A stretch of 64,000 nt of DNA from an uncultured Bacteroides sp. (GCF_905207245.1 NZ_CAJLKP010000012.1:1-64000); one strand, 5' to 3'; positions 34,705 to 45,420 are shown, numbered from the stretch's first letter. Notes: a model not told the origin generated them from the sequence alone. Numbers and translations are program-made.

Positions 34705-37700
34705 TTAAAAAGTTAAACTCAAACCGAATGACCATGTACTTGAAAGCGGATAAACATTACCACCAATACCTCCGACACATGTTTCGGGATCAAATACATC
34801 AAACAAAGATGTAAAAGTCAATAAATTCTCACCCGATACATATAGGCGGCATTTTGAAATACCGGCTTTCTGGGTCCAAGTTGTAGGTAAGGTATAACCT
34901 AATTGCAAATTCTTCAAGCGCATGTAAGCTGCATTCTGCATGTAGCGACTCTGTATACGTTGATTTTTAGCTCCATCCGCATAGTTAAGAAGAGGACGGG
35001 GAAAATATGAATTAACATTGGCAGAAAGTTCATTTCCTTCTAGTCCTATGGCTTCCGCACGAAAATAATCATTATGCTGTACAAAGCCACGTGTATGCCA
35101 TTCGTTCTGGCTTCCTTTGACTCCCCAGAAATAACCGCCAGCTTCATCATTTTTGGTAGTAGCATCACCCCCCGGCCAAAAATCATGTTTCAACACACCT
35201 TGCAAGAAACAACGAAAATCAAAACCTTTCCAACTGGCTGTGAGGTCAATACCAAAGAAATAGTGAGGATTAGCATCACCAAGTAATTTCAAGTCGCCAT
35301 GATCGTCCAAAGTATTGGAGCCTGTAGATATTTTCCCATCACCATTCAAGTCTCTATACATAATGTCACCAGCTCCCCATTGCGAACCGATTGCACTTTG
35401 TCCACCTTTAGGTAATGATGCAAGATGAGCATCCATTTCCTCCTGCGTCTTAGCTATGCCGACTGTTTCGAAACCCCAGATTTCATTCAACTTCCGCCCT
35501 GTTATATAGGCCGACTTATTAATTTGTTTCTGAGAATCATAAGTAGTCAAAGAATTGGTCTTATTACTCGGATAACTATCTATATAAGTCTGCTGGTCAG
35601 ACAATGACACACTGATGCCATAATTAAATCCATTCTTCAAGCGATCTCTCCACGCCAATGAAACTTCCCATCCTTTTGTTTTCAAATCACAATTGTTGGT
35701 TTGAGGTGGATTGACACCCAAAGTCAGAGGCAATTCCGGAGCATCTCCTACCATATCTTTTGTATAACGGATAAAATAGTCGAATGAACCTGTCAACCGA
35801 TTATTGAAGAAGCCATAGTCTAATCCGATATCCCAAGTACGCACTTTTTCCCAAGTCAGGACTGTACTAATCAAATCACCCACCTTTGCAGTGTTAGGTT
35901 TGGTTCCATTTTGCAACCAGCCTCCATCCAGTACACCTAACGTCATGGTACGGTAAGTAGGATACCATGTATTCGTATTCTGATTGCCCAACTGTCCATA
36001 TGAGAAACGTAATTTCAACAAATTGGCAACATCCTGCATCGGTTGCCAGAACTTCTCCTGTGCGATGTTCCAACCCAAAGAAAAAGATGGAGACCATTGC
36101 CAACGATTACCACGACGAAAACGGGAAGTACCATCATAACGGATATTGGCTTCCACCAGGTAACGACCTTCATAATCATAGTTTAAACGTCCGAAAAAAC
36201 CGGCGGTTGCCCATCTGTTACTATATCCATGCACTGTAGCATCTTTAGCTAAACCGCTATTCAACTGTCCGTTCGTTAAATCAAATTCCGGCATATCTGA
36301 CATTATCAATCCATTCTTGAAAACATTCAAGTCACTTTGATCCATCTCTTCCGCCTGAAATCCGGCCATAATCTTTAGATTATGCGCCTCATCGAACGTA
36401 TGTGCATATTCACTATAAATATTCAAATTCAGATAGTTTTCCTTTTTATCTTCCTGGTACAACCCCGAATCCTTTTCGCGATAAAGTTCTGTTCCAGTGG
36501 GTCCTAACTGATATGAAGGCAATGTAGTTTCTTTCACCTTCTGGTTCATAATACTATAATTGAATTCTACATTGGTAATCCAATTCTTTACAGGTTCAAA
36601 GATAAGGGCTGCCTGATAATAATGGCGATCAGTTTGTACATCACGTTGTCCGCCCTGCTCCAATTCTACGGCATTATAGCCAAAAATATTACCATTGGGA
36701 TCGTACATCGGAATATTAGGCCAGTTCTGCCGACCGAACATCCGGTAAAAGGTATCATTGAACTTACGCGGACGCCATACATCATTGCGTGTAAAACGGG
36801 TTGTGAAGTTAAACTTCAACCAATCAGTCAGTTCGCTGGTGAATTTACCTGTGATATTATAGCGTTTCATGCCGTCCTCACCGATATTCAATAAACCACC
36901 CTGATCCAGATAATTGAAAGAACCATAATAAGTCATCTTCTCACTACCACCCGATACACTCACATTATGTTCTTGGGAGAACACCGTGCTTTTATAAAGC
37001 TCATCATAAATATCCGTATTGCCATAAGCATACTGCCACACATCATCCCAAGCATCCGGATTGCTGGGACTGGGGTCCATACCGCCAGTCAGTTTACCAG
37101 ACTGATAATCGAGCATCTTCTGCATGGTCTCGTCTGAAAACCTGGCTGCTTTGCCACTGTTCCTGAGAGATTCATTCATAAATACGGCAAAAGTATATGA
37201 GTCCATAGACTCCGGCAAACCTATGGGACTAGCTATACGAAAACTATTATTATAATTGATGGTAGCCTTGCCTGCTTTACCCTTCTTCGTCGTAACGAGA
37301 ATTACACCGAACGGTGCACGCGAACCGTAAATAGAAGAAGCCGCCGCATCTTTCAGTACTGAGATATTCTCAATATCCTGAGGATTCACCGTATTGATAT
37401 CACCCTCCATACCATCAATCAATATCAATGGAGAACCACTTGAAGAACCGATGGTTCCCGTACCGCGTACAGAAATACTCATATTCTGATCCAAGGCTCC
37501 GGAATTTGCCGTAATTTTCAGCCCCGGAACCAAGCCTTGCAAAGCCTGTGTTGCCGACGATACCGGACGGGATTCCAACTCTTTTGCTGTAGCAATACCC
37601 ACCGAACCGGTTAGGTTCACCTTCTTCTGAGTACCAAAACCTACCACCACAACTTCATCAAGCATTTCAGTATCTTCTTTCAAAGTCACATCAATAACTC

Positions 37701-38028
37701 TGCCTGCCACTGCCTGTACTTCCTGCGCTTTATATCCTATATAGGAAATGAGAAGCGTTGCACCGGAAGGTACTGAAAGAGAAAAGTTACCGTTAACATC
37801 AGTAATGGTACCATTGGACGTATTCCCTTTTTCTACAACACTGGCACCGATAACCGGCCCCATCGCGTCACTTACAGTTCCGGAAACTTTGATTTGTTGT
37901 TGAACCGTTTGCACACTTTGTTCATTGCCCGTAGCCCTCACCGTGAGGGGTTGTCCGGCAATGAAACCAGTGCAAAGCAATAAGGCCGCAAGCGCCTTCC
38001 GATTGTTTCTAAAAGAATCTGATTTCAT
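34705..38028 (-). CDS. SusC-like TonB-dependent outer membrane transporter (PUL B)
   Basis: An 1107-residue outer membrane transporter. Signal peptide (to about residue 33), a carboxypeptidase-like domain (about 45-125, VSGTVSDAMGPVIGASVVEK), the DEVVVVGFGTQKKVNLTGSV segment, plug domain (ISVLKDAAASSIYGSRAPFG) and a C-terminal barrel ending FGLSLTF. It imports oligosaccharides with the SusD encoded directly downstream. It is the first gene of the PUL B operon and is divergent from the HTCS gene at 38636. The -7 box at 38109-38102 gives a leader of about 65 bases. Confidence 0.95.
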   Translation of the reverse strand: MKSDSFRNNRKALAALLLCTGFIAGQPLTVRATGNEQSVQTVQQQIKVSGTVSDAMGPVIGASVVEKGNTSNGTITDVNGNFSLSVPSGATLLISYIGYKAQEVQAVAGRVIDVTLKEDTEMLDEVVVVGFGTQKKVNLTGSVGIATAKELESRPVSSATQALQGLVPGLKITANSGALDQNMSISVRGTGTIGSSSGSPLILIDGMEGDINTVNPQDIENISVLKDAAASSIYGSRAPFGVILVTTKKGKAGKATINYNNSFRIASPIGLPESMDSYTFAVFMNESLRNSGKAARFSDETMQKMLDYQSGKLTGGMDPSPSNPDAWDDVWQYAYGNTDIYDELYKSTVFSQEHNVSVSGGSEKMTYYGSFNYLDQGGLLNIGEDGMKRYNITGKFTSELTDWLKFNFTTRFTRNDVWRPRKFNDTFYRMFGRQNWPNIPMYDPNGNIFGYNAVELEQGGQRDVQTDRHYYQAALIFEPVKNWITNVEFNYSIMNQKVKETTLPSYQLGPTGTELYREKDSGLYQEDKKENYLNLNIYSEYAHTFDEAHNLKIMAGFQAEEMDQSDLNVFKNGLIMSDMPEFDLTNGQLNSGLAKDATVHGYSNRWATAGFFGRLNYDYEGRYLVEANIRYDGTSRFRRGNRWQWSPSFSLGWNIAQEKFWQPMQDVANLLKLRFSYGQLGNQNTNTWYPTYRTMTLGVLDGGWLQNGTKPNTAKVGDLISTVLTWEKVRTWDIGLDYGFFNNRLTGSFDYFIRYTKDMVGDAPELPLTLGVNPPQTNNCDLKTKGWEVSLAWRDRLKNGFNYGISVSLSDQQTYIDSYPSNKTNSLTTYDSQKQINKSAYITGRKLNEIWGFETVGIAKTQEEMDAHLASLPKGGQSAIGSQWGAGDIMYRDLNGDGKISTGSNTLDDHGDLKLLGDANPHYFFGIDLTASWKGFDFRCFLQGVLKHDFWPGGDATTKNDEAGGYFWGVKGSQNEWHTRGFVQHNDYFRAEAIGLEGNELSANVNSYFPRPLLNYADGAKNQRIQSRYMQNAAYMRLKNLQLGYTLPTTWTQKAGISKCRLYVSGENLLTFTSLFDVFDPETCVGGIGGNVYPLSSTWSFGLSLTF

Positions 38029-38101
38029 TGTTTTCCTTTTAAATTAGATAATAATAATAAGGTTAATAGAATCTCAAAAACTGGTCCCGTTATGGGATAT
38101 G

Positions 38102-38109
38102 CAAAGATA
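38102..38109 (-). promoter_or_regulatory. -7 box of the PUL B susC operon
   Basis: TATCTTTG on the minus strand matches TAnnTTTG. No -33 box is visible, so activation by the adjacent HTCS is likely. CAAATTCGTCA occurs upstream at 38159 and again near 38526; this repeated word is a possible regulator site. Confidence 0.5.
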
Positions 38110-38273
38110 TCGAAGTAATAAAGAAAGCATAGGGGATAAATTCACTTTCGAGAAAGGACAAATTCGTCATGACTGTTTTCTCCCACTCTTTGACCAATCT
38201 CTCCGGGGAGCTTTACTGAACCGATATGATTTATCTTACATTACTCCAAATGATAACTTGGTTCACCCCACAC

Positions 38274-38400
38274 GGTAACTCCATTTACATGCCAAGGTAA
38301 AGGTCGTTACATACCGAGGTAAAGACCGTTACAATAAGGGGTAAAGGTCGTTACATACGGCGGTAAATGCTTTTACATTATGGCGTAAATAGAATGTAAA
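38274..38400. repeat. Six-unit palindromic array with exact 22-bp period
   Basis: GGTAA occurs at 38274, 38296, 38318, 38340 and 38362, and CGTAA at 38384. In the better units it is followed by the inverted half TTAC, giving GTAAnGnnCnTTAC (GGTAAAGGTCGTTAC and GGTAAAGACCGTTAC). The edge units are degenerate. The array lies between the divergent susC and HTCS genes, about 165 bases upstream of the susC -7 box. All units would face the same side of the helix. Confidence 0.85.
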
Positions 38401-38596
38401 TGTGATTCATTGATTATCAACAAACTAACTAAAAGTATCAGCCTACTTTAATCTATTTCTGCACAACAAGCCAACGAGATGAGAAAAAGGACAAGAGTGC
38501 TTATTACAGCAATACAAAGGCAAGGCAAATTCGTCAAATCACAAAGGCAAATCGGGCAAAACCAAAGCAACAAGTACATCAAATACAGATTTATCG

Positions 38597-38604
38597 TATA
38601 TTTG
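38597..38604 (+). promoter_or_regulatory. -7 box of the PUL B HTCS gene
   Basis: TATATTTG matches TAnnTTTG and lies 31 bases before the ATG at 38636. No -33 TTTG is present. Confidence 0.5.
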
Positions 38605-38635
38605 TTGCAAAGACAACCCTAAAACAGGAACAATC

Positions 38636-41600
38636 ATGCGAAGCTACAAACTTCTTCTATTCTTACTGTGCCGGCTGCTATTCTGTATCGATGGCATGGC
38701 ACAACCTTATACCTTGCGACATCTGGGCGTAGAAGACGGATTGTCGAACAATTATGTCCGCGACATTGCACAAGATAAACAAGGTTGCATCTGGGTGGCA
38801 ACAGAACTTGGACTGAACCGGTTTGACGGATGCAACTTCACCACCTATAAAAGTAATAACTCACAATTAATCAATGATGCATTAAACGTACTGTTATATG
38901 ACGAAGTAGAAAACATAATATGGATAGGTGGAAAATTCGACGGTATAAGCGCATTGGACTGTTCCACTTATCAATTCTACTCTTACACATCCAGAGATGA
39001 GGTAAGGGCGGATAATATTGTGCACTTGTCTCATGCCTCCGATGGGGGAATCTGGCTGACTCCACATTACGGGAACATTGTTCATTACGATAAACATAGC
39101 CGCACATTCACATCGCTCACTGATATGGGTATAGAGAACCTGAATAAATCCAACTGGTGTTGTTTCGACGATGGAGAAGGGCATCTTTATATCGGACACG
39201 CTCAAAGCGGAATGAGTATTATAAACCTGAAAAACAAAACAGTACGTAAACTCAGTCATACAAACAATAATCCGCAAAGTTTGCCCGGAAACAGTATTTA
39301 TTCCATTTATAAAGATCATTTGCAAAACATTTGGGTAGGAACCAACAGGGGATTGGGTTTATTTAACCCGAAAACAGAAGAGTTTACCGTATTCAGGCAT
39401 GAATCCGATAACCCTCATTCTCTGATTGCCGACCATATTTACGATATCAAAGAAATGAATGACGGCACGCTATGGATTGCCAGTGATATCGGCGGAATCA
39501 GTATACTCGATTTACACAGTATAACTTTTAAGAGTCCTGAAAAGGTGCAGTTCTATAATATCACCGCCGACAATAGCAAGCACGGGGTTACATCAGGAAA
39601 TATACGCACCTTGTTACAGGATTCTTTCGGAAATATCTGGATAGGTAATTACAGTAGCGGTGTAGATTTTATCAGCCACAGCCAACCGGAATTCCACATA
39701 TTGCCCTATATGACCGAAAAAGGGAATATCACCAAGCACAAGCCTGTATGGGGAATCTGCAAGGATGAGAACAATCAAATCTGGCTGGGCGGTGAGAATG
39801 AAATAACATTATTCAAAGACAATAAACTCCTGAAAAGTATAGATATAACCAAACAACTTTCAAGACCATACGGACAAGTATTTTCCATCATCAGTACCCA
39901 GCAAGACGCATTATTACTCGGAATATACGACGACGGTCTTCTAAAATTCAATATCCGTAACGAACGTATCGAACGTATTCCATTGGATATGGCGGATGTA
40001 GATATCATCACCTTTTTCAAAGAAAATGATGAAAAAATATGGATAGGTGCCGAATATGGAATATACAGCTACAGCAACGATACTCTCCGCAAAGAAGACG
40101 AAATCAACCGGTTATTGCCAGACCGATCAGTATATGGCATTCTCCGCGACAAGCAAGGTAAGTTGTGGATAGGTACTTATGGCGGAGGAATAGCTGTCCT
40201 TGACAAAGAAAACAAGCTGGTAGCCAAACTGAATAAAGGCACTCGCTTCTGCTCTAATGCCATCAATAGCCTTTACATGGATTCTCAGGGGGGCGTATGG
40301 GCTGCCACACGCAACGGAATAGGATACATTAAAGATACAGCCCGTCCGGAAGAGTTTGAAGCATACGGTTATGAGCAAGGACTTGAAGACACCTTCGTAC
40401 GTGCCATTCAGGAAGATGCATCCGGAAATATCTGGCTCAGTACCAACGATGGAATATCCTTTTGGAACAAGCAAAAGAAGAAATTCGACAGTTATGACTA
40501 TCGTGACGGCATACCTATGGGAAACTTTATTGAAGGTTCGGCCTGCCGGGCAGAAGATGGCACACTCTATTTCGGCTCGCTAAACGGTGTCTGCTATTTC
40601 AATCCGGAAAATCTGATCGCAGAACGCCAAGTGGCTCCTGTACAGATTATCGAATGCAAAAGTCTGAACAACCAGATAGAAAGTCGTAATGAAGGAACTA
40701 TCATTCCGACCTCTGAAGGAAGCATCAACCTGCCCTATAACCGGAATTCTTTCCGCATCTCATTCACCGTACCGGACTATTCGCAAAGCGGACAGGTGGA
40801 ATATGCATATATGATTGACGGACTGGAAAATACATGGACCAATACTTTAGGAGAAAACATGATTACTTTCCGCAATATTTCCCCGGGAGAATATACATTC
40901 AAAGTAAAAGCAAGGTTAAGAAATCAGGAGTGGGACGATAGTCATATAGCCACATTACAAGTACACATCTATCCACCTCTATGGCTGACGTGGTATGCGA
41001 AAGTCTTGTATATTCTGCTGGTATTATTGTGTGTGTATATCTGGTTCCGTTTTTACAAACGTAAACTCATGCTGGAAAACTCCCTTGAACTGGAAAAAAA
41101 GAAAAGCCAAAACGAACAGGAACTTAACAACGAACGTCTGCGCTTCTACACCAACATCACACACGAACTGCGCACACCATTAACGTTGATACTCGGTCCA
41201 CTGGAAGATTTAGTCAATGATTCTAACGTACCTGCTTTTTATAGTAATAAAATCAAGATGATTCACAGCAGTGCTATCCGGTTATTGAACCTTATCAACC
41301 AAATACTGGAATTCCGCAAGACGGAAACACAAAACCGAAAACTAACAGTAACCAAAGGAGATTTAAGTAGTCTGATTACAGAAATAGGGTTGCGTTACAA
41401 AGAATTGAACCGGAATGATAAAGTAAAATTCCACATCCGTGTTCAGCCCTCAAAGACTAAACTTTATTTTGATACTGATATCATCTCTACCATACTGGAT
41501 AATTTGTTATCAAATGCCATAAAATACACCCCGGAAGGAGAAATCAACCTGATTATGCATCCGATAAATCAGGAAGGCAAACAATATACAGAAATAGTGG

Positions 41601-42667
41601 TCAGCGATACCGGATACGGAATAGATGCTGACGCACTGCCGCATATCTTCGACCGTTATTATCAGGCGAAAGGAAAACATCAGGCGTCAGGCACAGGCAT
41701 CGGCCTTGCATTAGTCAAATCACTGGCCGACCTACACGAAGGCAGTCTGCATGTAGAAAGTGGAACGGGTAAAGGAACGACTTTCACTTTCCGGATTCTC
41801 ACCGAAAATACTTATCCCGATGCCTTGCATAAAGAAGAAAAAACGGAAAGTATTCCAGAAAAAACGGAAAGCTTAAAAGAGGAAGACAATGATACTTGTC
41901 CGGTAATACTGGTTGTAGAAGATAATGATGATATTCGCGAATACATCGCTACTTCTTTCAGCAACAACTACCACATTCTGACTGCAACTAACGGAAAAGA
42001 AGGAGTAGAACAAGCACTGAAATATATCCCTGACATCATTATCAGCGACATTATGATGCCTGTAATGGATGGTATTGAATTATGTAAACTGATAAAAGAA
42101 GATGTTCGCACCAGCCATATCCCCGTCATTCTATTGACGGCCAAAGACTCCATTCAGGATAAGGAAGAGGGCTACGAAAGCGGTGCCGACTCATATCTTA
42201 CGAAACCATTCAGCGCCAAGTTGCTGCACAGCCGTGTTCACAATTTGTTGGAATCACGAAAGAAGTTAGCCCTGCTGATAACCAACCGCACCAAAGAATT
42301 GAAACCGGAACAAGTTCAGGAAACAATGCAACTAAGCCGGTTGGACGAAGAATTCCTGAACAGGTTTACTGCAATAGTAGAAGAAAATATCGACACACCC
42401 CAATTGGACATGCCTTTCATGATAGGCAAGATGAACATGAGTCACTCCACCCTTTACCGAAAGATAAAGGGGCTAACAGGCATATCCGGCAATGAATTCA
42501 TCCGGAAGATTAGACTGAAAAACAGCTTGCGCTTATTGATGGAAAAAGGACTCAATGTTTCGGAAGCGGCTTATGCAAGCGGCTTCAATGACTTGGGATA
42601 TTTCCGGAATTGCTTCAAGGAGGAATATGGGATGGCACCGTCAGAGTACATAAAACAGAAAAAATAA
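38636..42667 (+). CDS. Hybrid two-component system regulator (HTCS), PUL B
   Basis: A 1343-residue HTCS with the same order as its counterpart at 19438: signal peptide (1-22), periplasmic propeller repeats (GCIWVATELGLNRF, NIWIGNYSSG, LWIGTYGGG), Y_Y_Y domain, transmembrane helix (about 782-805), HisKA with histidine near 842 in NITHELRTP, ATPase (NLLSNAIKY, DTGYGID, GTGIGLALV), receiver with Asp near 1134 in ISDIMMPVMDG, and AraC helix-turn-helix (GFNDLGYFRNCFKEEYGMAP). It likely senses a different oligosaccharide, because the sensor regions have diverged more than the kinase and output parts. It should activate the divergent susC operon. Confidence 0.95.
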   Translation: MRSYKLLLFLLCRLLFCIDGMAQPYTLRHLGVEDGLSNNYVRDIAQDKQGCIWVATELGLNRFDGCNFTTYKSNNSQLINDALNVLLYDEVENIIWIGGKFDGISALDCSTYQFYSYTSRDEVRADNIVHLSHASDGGIWLTPHYGNIVHYDKHSRTFTSLTDMGIENLNKSNWCCFDDGEGHLYIGHAQSGMSIINLKNKTVRKLSHTNNNPQSLPGNSIYSIYKDHLQNIWVGTNRGLGLFNPKTEEFTVFRHESDNPHSLIADHIYDIKEMNDGTLWIASDIGGISILDLHSITFKSPEKVQFYNITADNSKHGVTSGNIRTLLQDSFGNIWIGNYSSGVDFISHSQPEFHILPYMTEKGNITKHKPVWGICKDENNQIWLGGENEITLFKDNKLLKSIDITKQLSRPYGQVFSIISTQQDALLLGIYDDGLLKFNIRNERIERIPLDMADVDIITFFKENDEKIWIGAEYGIYSYSNDTLRKEDEINRLLPDRSVYGILRDKQGKLWIGTYGGGIAVLDKENKLVAKLNKGTRFCSNAINSLYMDSQGGVWAATRNGIGYIKDTARPEEFEAYGYEQGLEDTFVRAIQEDASGNIWLSTNDGISFWNKQKKKFDSYDYRDGIPMGNFIEGSACRAEDGTLYFGSLNGVCYFNPENLIAERQVAPVQIIECKSLNNQIESRNEGTIIPTSEGSINLPYNRNSFRISFTVPDYSQSGQVEYAYMIDGLENTWTNTLGENMITFRNISPGEYTFKVKARLRNQEWDDSHIATLQVHIYPPLWLTWYAKVLYILLVLLCVYIWFRFYKRKLMLENSLELEKKKSQNEQELNNERLRFYTNITHELRTPLTLILGPLEDLVNDSNVPAFYSNKIKMIHSSAIRLLNLINQILEFRKTETQNRKLTVTKGDLSSLITEIGLRYKELNRNDKVKFHIRVQPSKTKLYFDTDIISTILDNLLSNAIKYTPEGEINLIMHPINQEGKQYTEIVVSDTGYGIDADALPHIFDRYYQAKGKHQASGTGIGLALVKSLADLHEGSLHVESGTGKGTTFTFRILTENTYPDALHKEEKTESIPEKTESLKEEDNDTCPVILVVEDNDDIREYIATSFSNNYHILTATNGKEGVEQALKYIPDIIISDIMMPVMDGIELCKLIKEDVRTSHIPVILLTAKDSIQDKEEGYESGADSYLTKPFSAKLLHSRVHNLLESRKKLALLITNRTKELKPEQVQETMQLSRLDEEFLNRFTAIVEENIDTPQLDMPFMIGKMNMSHSTLYRKIKGLTGISGNEFIRKIRLKNSLRLLMEKGLNVSEAAYASGFNDLGYFRNCFKEEYGMAPSEYIKQKK

Positions 42668-42738
42668 AATGCAATCTCTGCCAAAACCATATTCATTAAT
42701 ACCTGATTAAATGGCTTCCTTGCTGCTATTTTTATCCT

Positions 42739-45420
42739 TTATTCTTCCGTCGCAAACAAGCCAAGCAATTCGTTTTGTTTTAGAGGCTTTGCAATAAACA
42801 GATTGCATCCCGCCTCCAAAGCACAAACCCTGTCTGACTCAAAGGCATTTGCTGTAAGCGCAATAATCATGATTTCTTTATTAAATTCCCTAATTTTCCG
42901 AACCGCTTCCAAACCACCCATTATAGGCATCTTCATATCCATAAGCACAAAATCATAATGCTCATTACGAACTTCTTGAACAGCCTCCACACCATTCAGC
43001 ACACGCGTGATGTTGTAATCTTTAAGAATATGCTGCACTAATGAGTAATTACCGTCATTATCTTCGGCAATCAGAATTTTCAAGTCTTTTCTGTTTGCTA
43101 TCCTTACAGGCATTTCCTGTTTTTCGGGCAGCACAACGACCGGAGTTTCTTTTCCCAGTAAATCTACATCACATGGTATCCATGCCCAGAAGGTAGAACC
43201 TACACCAGGAGTAGAAGTAAAGCCAACCTCACCTCCCGCACCTTCGATAATGGCACGCGAAATAGCCAGTCCGAGTCCTGTTCCTTGTGCAAATTCATTC
43301 AGTTTCTGGAAACGCCCGAACACACGGTTTTGCAGTTCCGGTGGAATACCGACTCCTGTATCTTCAACATAAATCCGGACACCTCCCCGTTCAATGGTAT
43401 ACCCCATCTTGATATGTCCCGACTTGGTACATTTCACCGCATTGGTAAGGAAGTTAGACCATACTTGTTTCAACCGACTTCTGTCCAGGAAGATGTTACA
43501 CTCCTCTCCCGAACTATCCAAAAGAAGCTCAACATCAGTATTTGCCACTTTAGGTAAGATCATTGTATAGAGCTCACTACGCAACTTTGCCAGGTTGAAT
43601 ATTTCCCTCTTACGTTCAAGGATTCCCGACTCAATCTTGGACAGGTCGAGGATATCGTTAATCAGGCGCAACAACAATTCATTGTTGGACTGAATGATTT
43701 CTACATATTCTTCTTTCTCGACAGGATCGTCACAATGTGCCATAAGTTCGGAAAAGCCTACGATAGCATTCAAAGGAGTACGTATCTCATGACTCATATT
43801 AGCCAGAAAAGCAGATTTGAGCTTATCGGAAAGCTCCGCCTTTTCTTTCAGTTCCTTTAATTCCCGAGTTACTCTTTCCCATTCCGTATTGTTGAAACCA
43901 ATGCCGGTATAACGGATTACTTTTCCTTTCCTGTCCCTTTCGGACTGGATGCCAGTAATCACCAAACTTTGCCACTCCTTATCCCACTTCGTCTTAGTGC
44001 GATAATTAAAACTAAAATCCTTGTCTATCCCGTTGAGCATAAGATCAATGAACTCACGTATACGATCCACATCATCGGGATGTGCATGTTCCATATAGTC
44101 TTCCGGGGTAATGGGAGTTTCAGGATTATAATCGTTCACCGGATCGTTGAAAGCTCTGAAAAGTCCGCTTGCTACATCAAAATCCCAATAGGTCATACCA
44201 ACGGTTTTGAAAGTAAGCTCCATCTTGTAGTTTCTTTCCTTAATTTCTTCATTCAGTTGGTGCATCTTGGAAATGTTCTGACGAAATCCGGTATACTTTA
44301 TTATATGATCTTCTTCATCCCGTTCAAAAGGCACTCCCATTACATGACAATACTGCCATGTTTCATCATATTTCGTCTTTATACGGCAAGTCAGGTCAAT
44401 CATTTTGTCTTCACCCAATATCATAGATTGCGTGGCATCATTGTACGTGGAATAATCTTCGGGATGTACGAATTCTCTAAACTCTTCCAAAGTCATCAAT
44501 TTGTCACCGATATAGTCATTAACAGGATCATTATATGACTCTATTTTCTGAGTTTGTACATCAAAGTCCCAATGAACGATATTACTGACTTGCATAGCCA
44601 GTTCGCGTTTGGTTATCAATTCCTGGGTCTTTTTTGCCATCAGTACTTTCTCGGTCACATCCAACTGTGTACCGATAATCAATCGTTTGCCCCGATGCTC
44701 GGAAGACATACGCATGCGGCTTTCATAAAAGCGATATTTACCCTCCTCCTCATTATAGTAACGCAGCGTTATGTGTCCATATTGTATTTCCTCGTTTATC
44801 AGTTGAGAAAACATCTGCTTTAACGGAACGCGATCCTGAGGATGTAGTATTTCCAACATTTCTTCCCACGGCAACACTTCCTTTGCAATCGGTTGCCCAT
44901 ATAAGGGACTGAAACTTTTCTTGCGTACGTCATATACCCATGAAGACATGTTGGCAGCATTCATAGCCATCTCCAGATTCTTCTTGTTTTCTTCTGTACG
45001 AAAATCAGCTTCCTTTAAGGCAGTCACATCATTGGAAAGCAGAATGTGACCGAGAATTTTCCCTTCATTATTACGCAAAGGAACAACTTTAGCCTCATAA
45101 ATCATGGATTTTTTATTATTGCTCGTAAAGTAGGCATCATCGTTGATCCGGTCAAAATCATACTCAAACTCCAAAGAAACCTCTTCACCTGTCCGTATCT
45201 TTCTTTCAAGTTCCTCATCCATATAGGGACTCTGAAAGAGATTGACAATATTCACTACGGTTGACCGGTCATCAACGCCATACATTCGCAAAGCATGGTC
45301 GTTGATACTACGTAAGACCCCGTTTACATCATATATATCAATACTTATCGGCAAACGGGCATACAAACTCTCTGCTAATAATAGTTCTTCGTGGGAAAGG
45401 GTTTCATCTTGTTCCATCAA
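42739..45420 (-). CDS. Soluble hybrid histidine kinase with four PAS domains
   Basis: An 893-residue cytoplasmic protein with no signal peptide or transmembrane helix. Four PAS-like domains occupy about residues 15-515; two of them share the WDFDV...YNDPVNDY and FNDPVNDY pattern, so they arose by duplication. Then come HisKA (histidine in NMSHEIRTPLN), ATPase (NFLTNAVKC, DTGVGIP, GTGLGLAISRAI) and a C-terminal receiver domain with Asp in FVLMDMKMP. There is no DNA-binding output, so it must pass phosphate to another protein. The gene is convergent with the HTCS at 38636 and separated from PUL C by a terminator. A link to glycan use is not shown. Confidence 0.88.
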   Translation of the reverse strand: MMEQDETLSHEELLLAESLYARLPISIDIYDVNGVLRSINDHALRMYGVDDRSTVVNIVNLFQSPYMDEELERKIRTGEEVSLEFEYDFDRINDDAYFTSNNKKSMIYEAKVVPLRNNEGKILGHILLSNDVTALKEADFRTEENKKNLEMAMNAANMSSWVYDVRKKSFSPLYGQPIAKEVLPWEEMLEILHPQDRVPLKQMFSQLINEEIQYGHITLRYYNEEEGKYRFYESRMRMSSEHRGKRLIIGTQLDVTEKVLMAKKTQELITKRELAMQVSNIVHWDFDVQTQKIESYNDPVNDYIGDKLMTLEEFREFVHPEDYSTYNDATQSMILGEDKMIDLTCRIKTKYDETWQYCHVMGVPFERDEEDHIIKYTGFRQNISKMHQLNEEIKERNYKMELTFKTVGMTYWDFDVASGLFRAFNDPVNDYNPETPITPEDYMEHAHPDDVDRIREFIDLMLNGIDKDFSFNYRTKTKWDKEWQSLVITGIQSERDRKGKVIRYTGIGFNNTEWERVTRELKELKEKAELSDKLKSAFLANMSHEIRTPLNAIVGFSELMAHCDDPVEKEEYVEIIQSNNELLLRLINDILDLSKIESGILERKREIFNLAKLRSELYTMILPKVANTDVELLLDSSGEECNIFLDRSRLKQVWSNFLTNAVKCTKSGHIKMGYTIERGGVRIYVEDTGVGIPPELQNRVFGRFQKLNEFAQGTGLGLAISRAIIEGAGGEVGFTSTPGVGSTFWAWIPCDVDLLGKETPVVVLPEKQEMPVRIANRKDLKILIAEDNDGNYSLVQHILKDYNITRVLNGVEAVQEVRNEHYDFVLMDMKMPIMGGLEAVRKIREFNKEIMIIALTANAFESDRVCALEAGCNLFIAKPLKQNELLGLFATEE

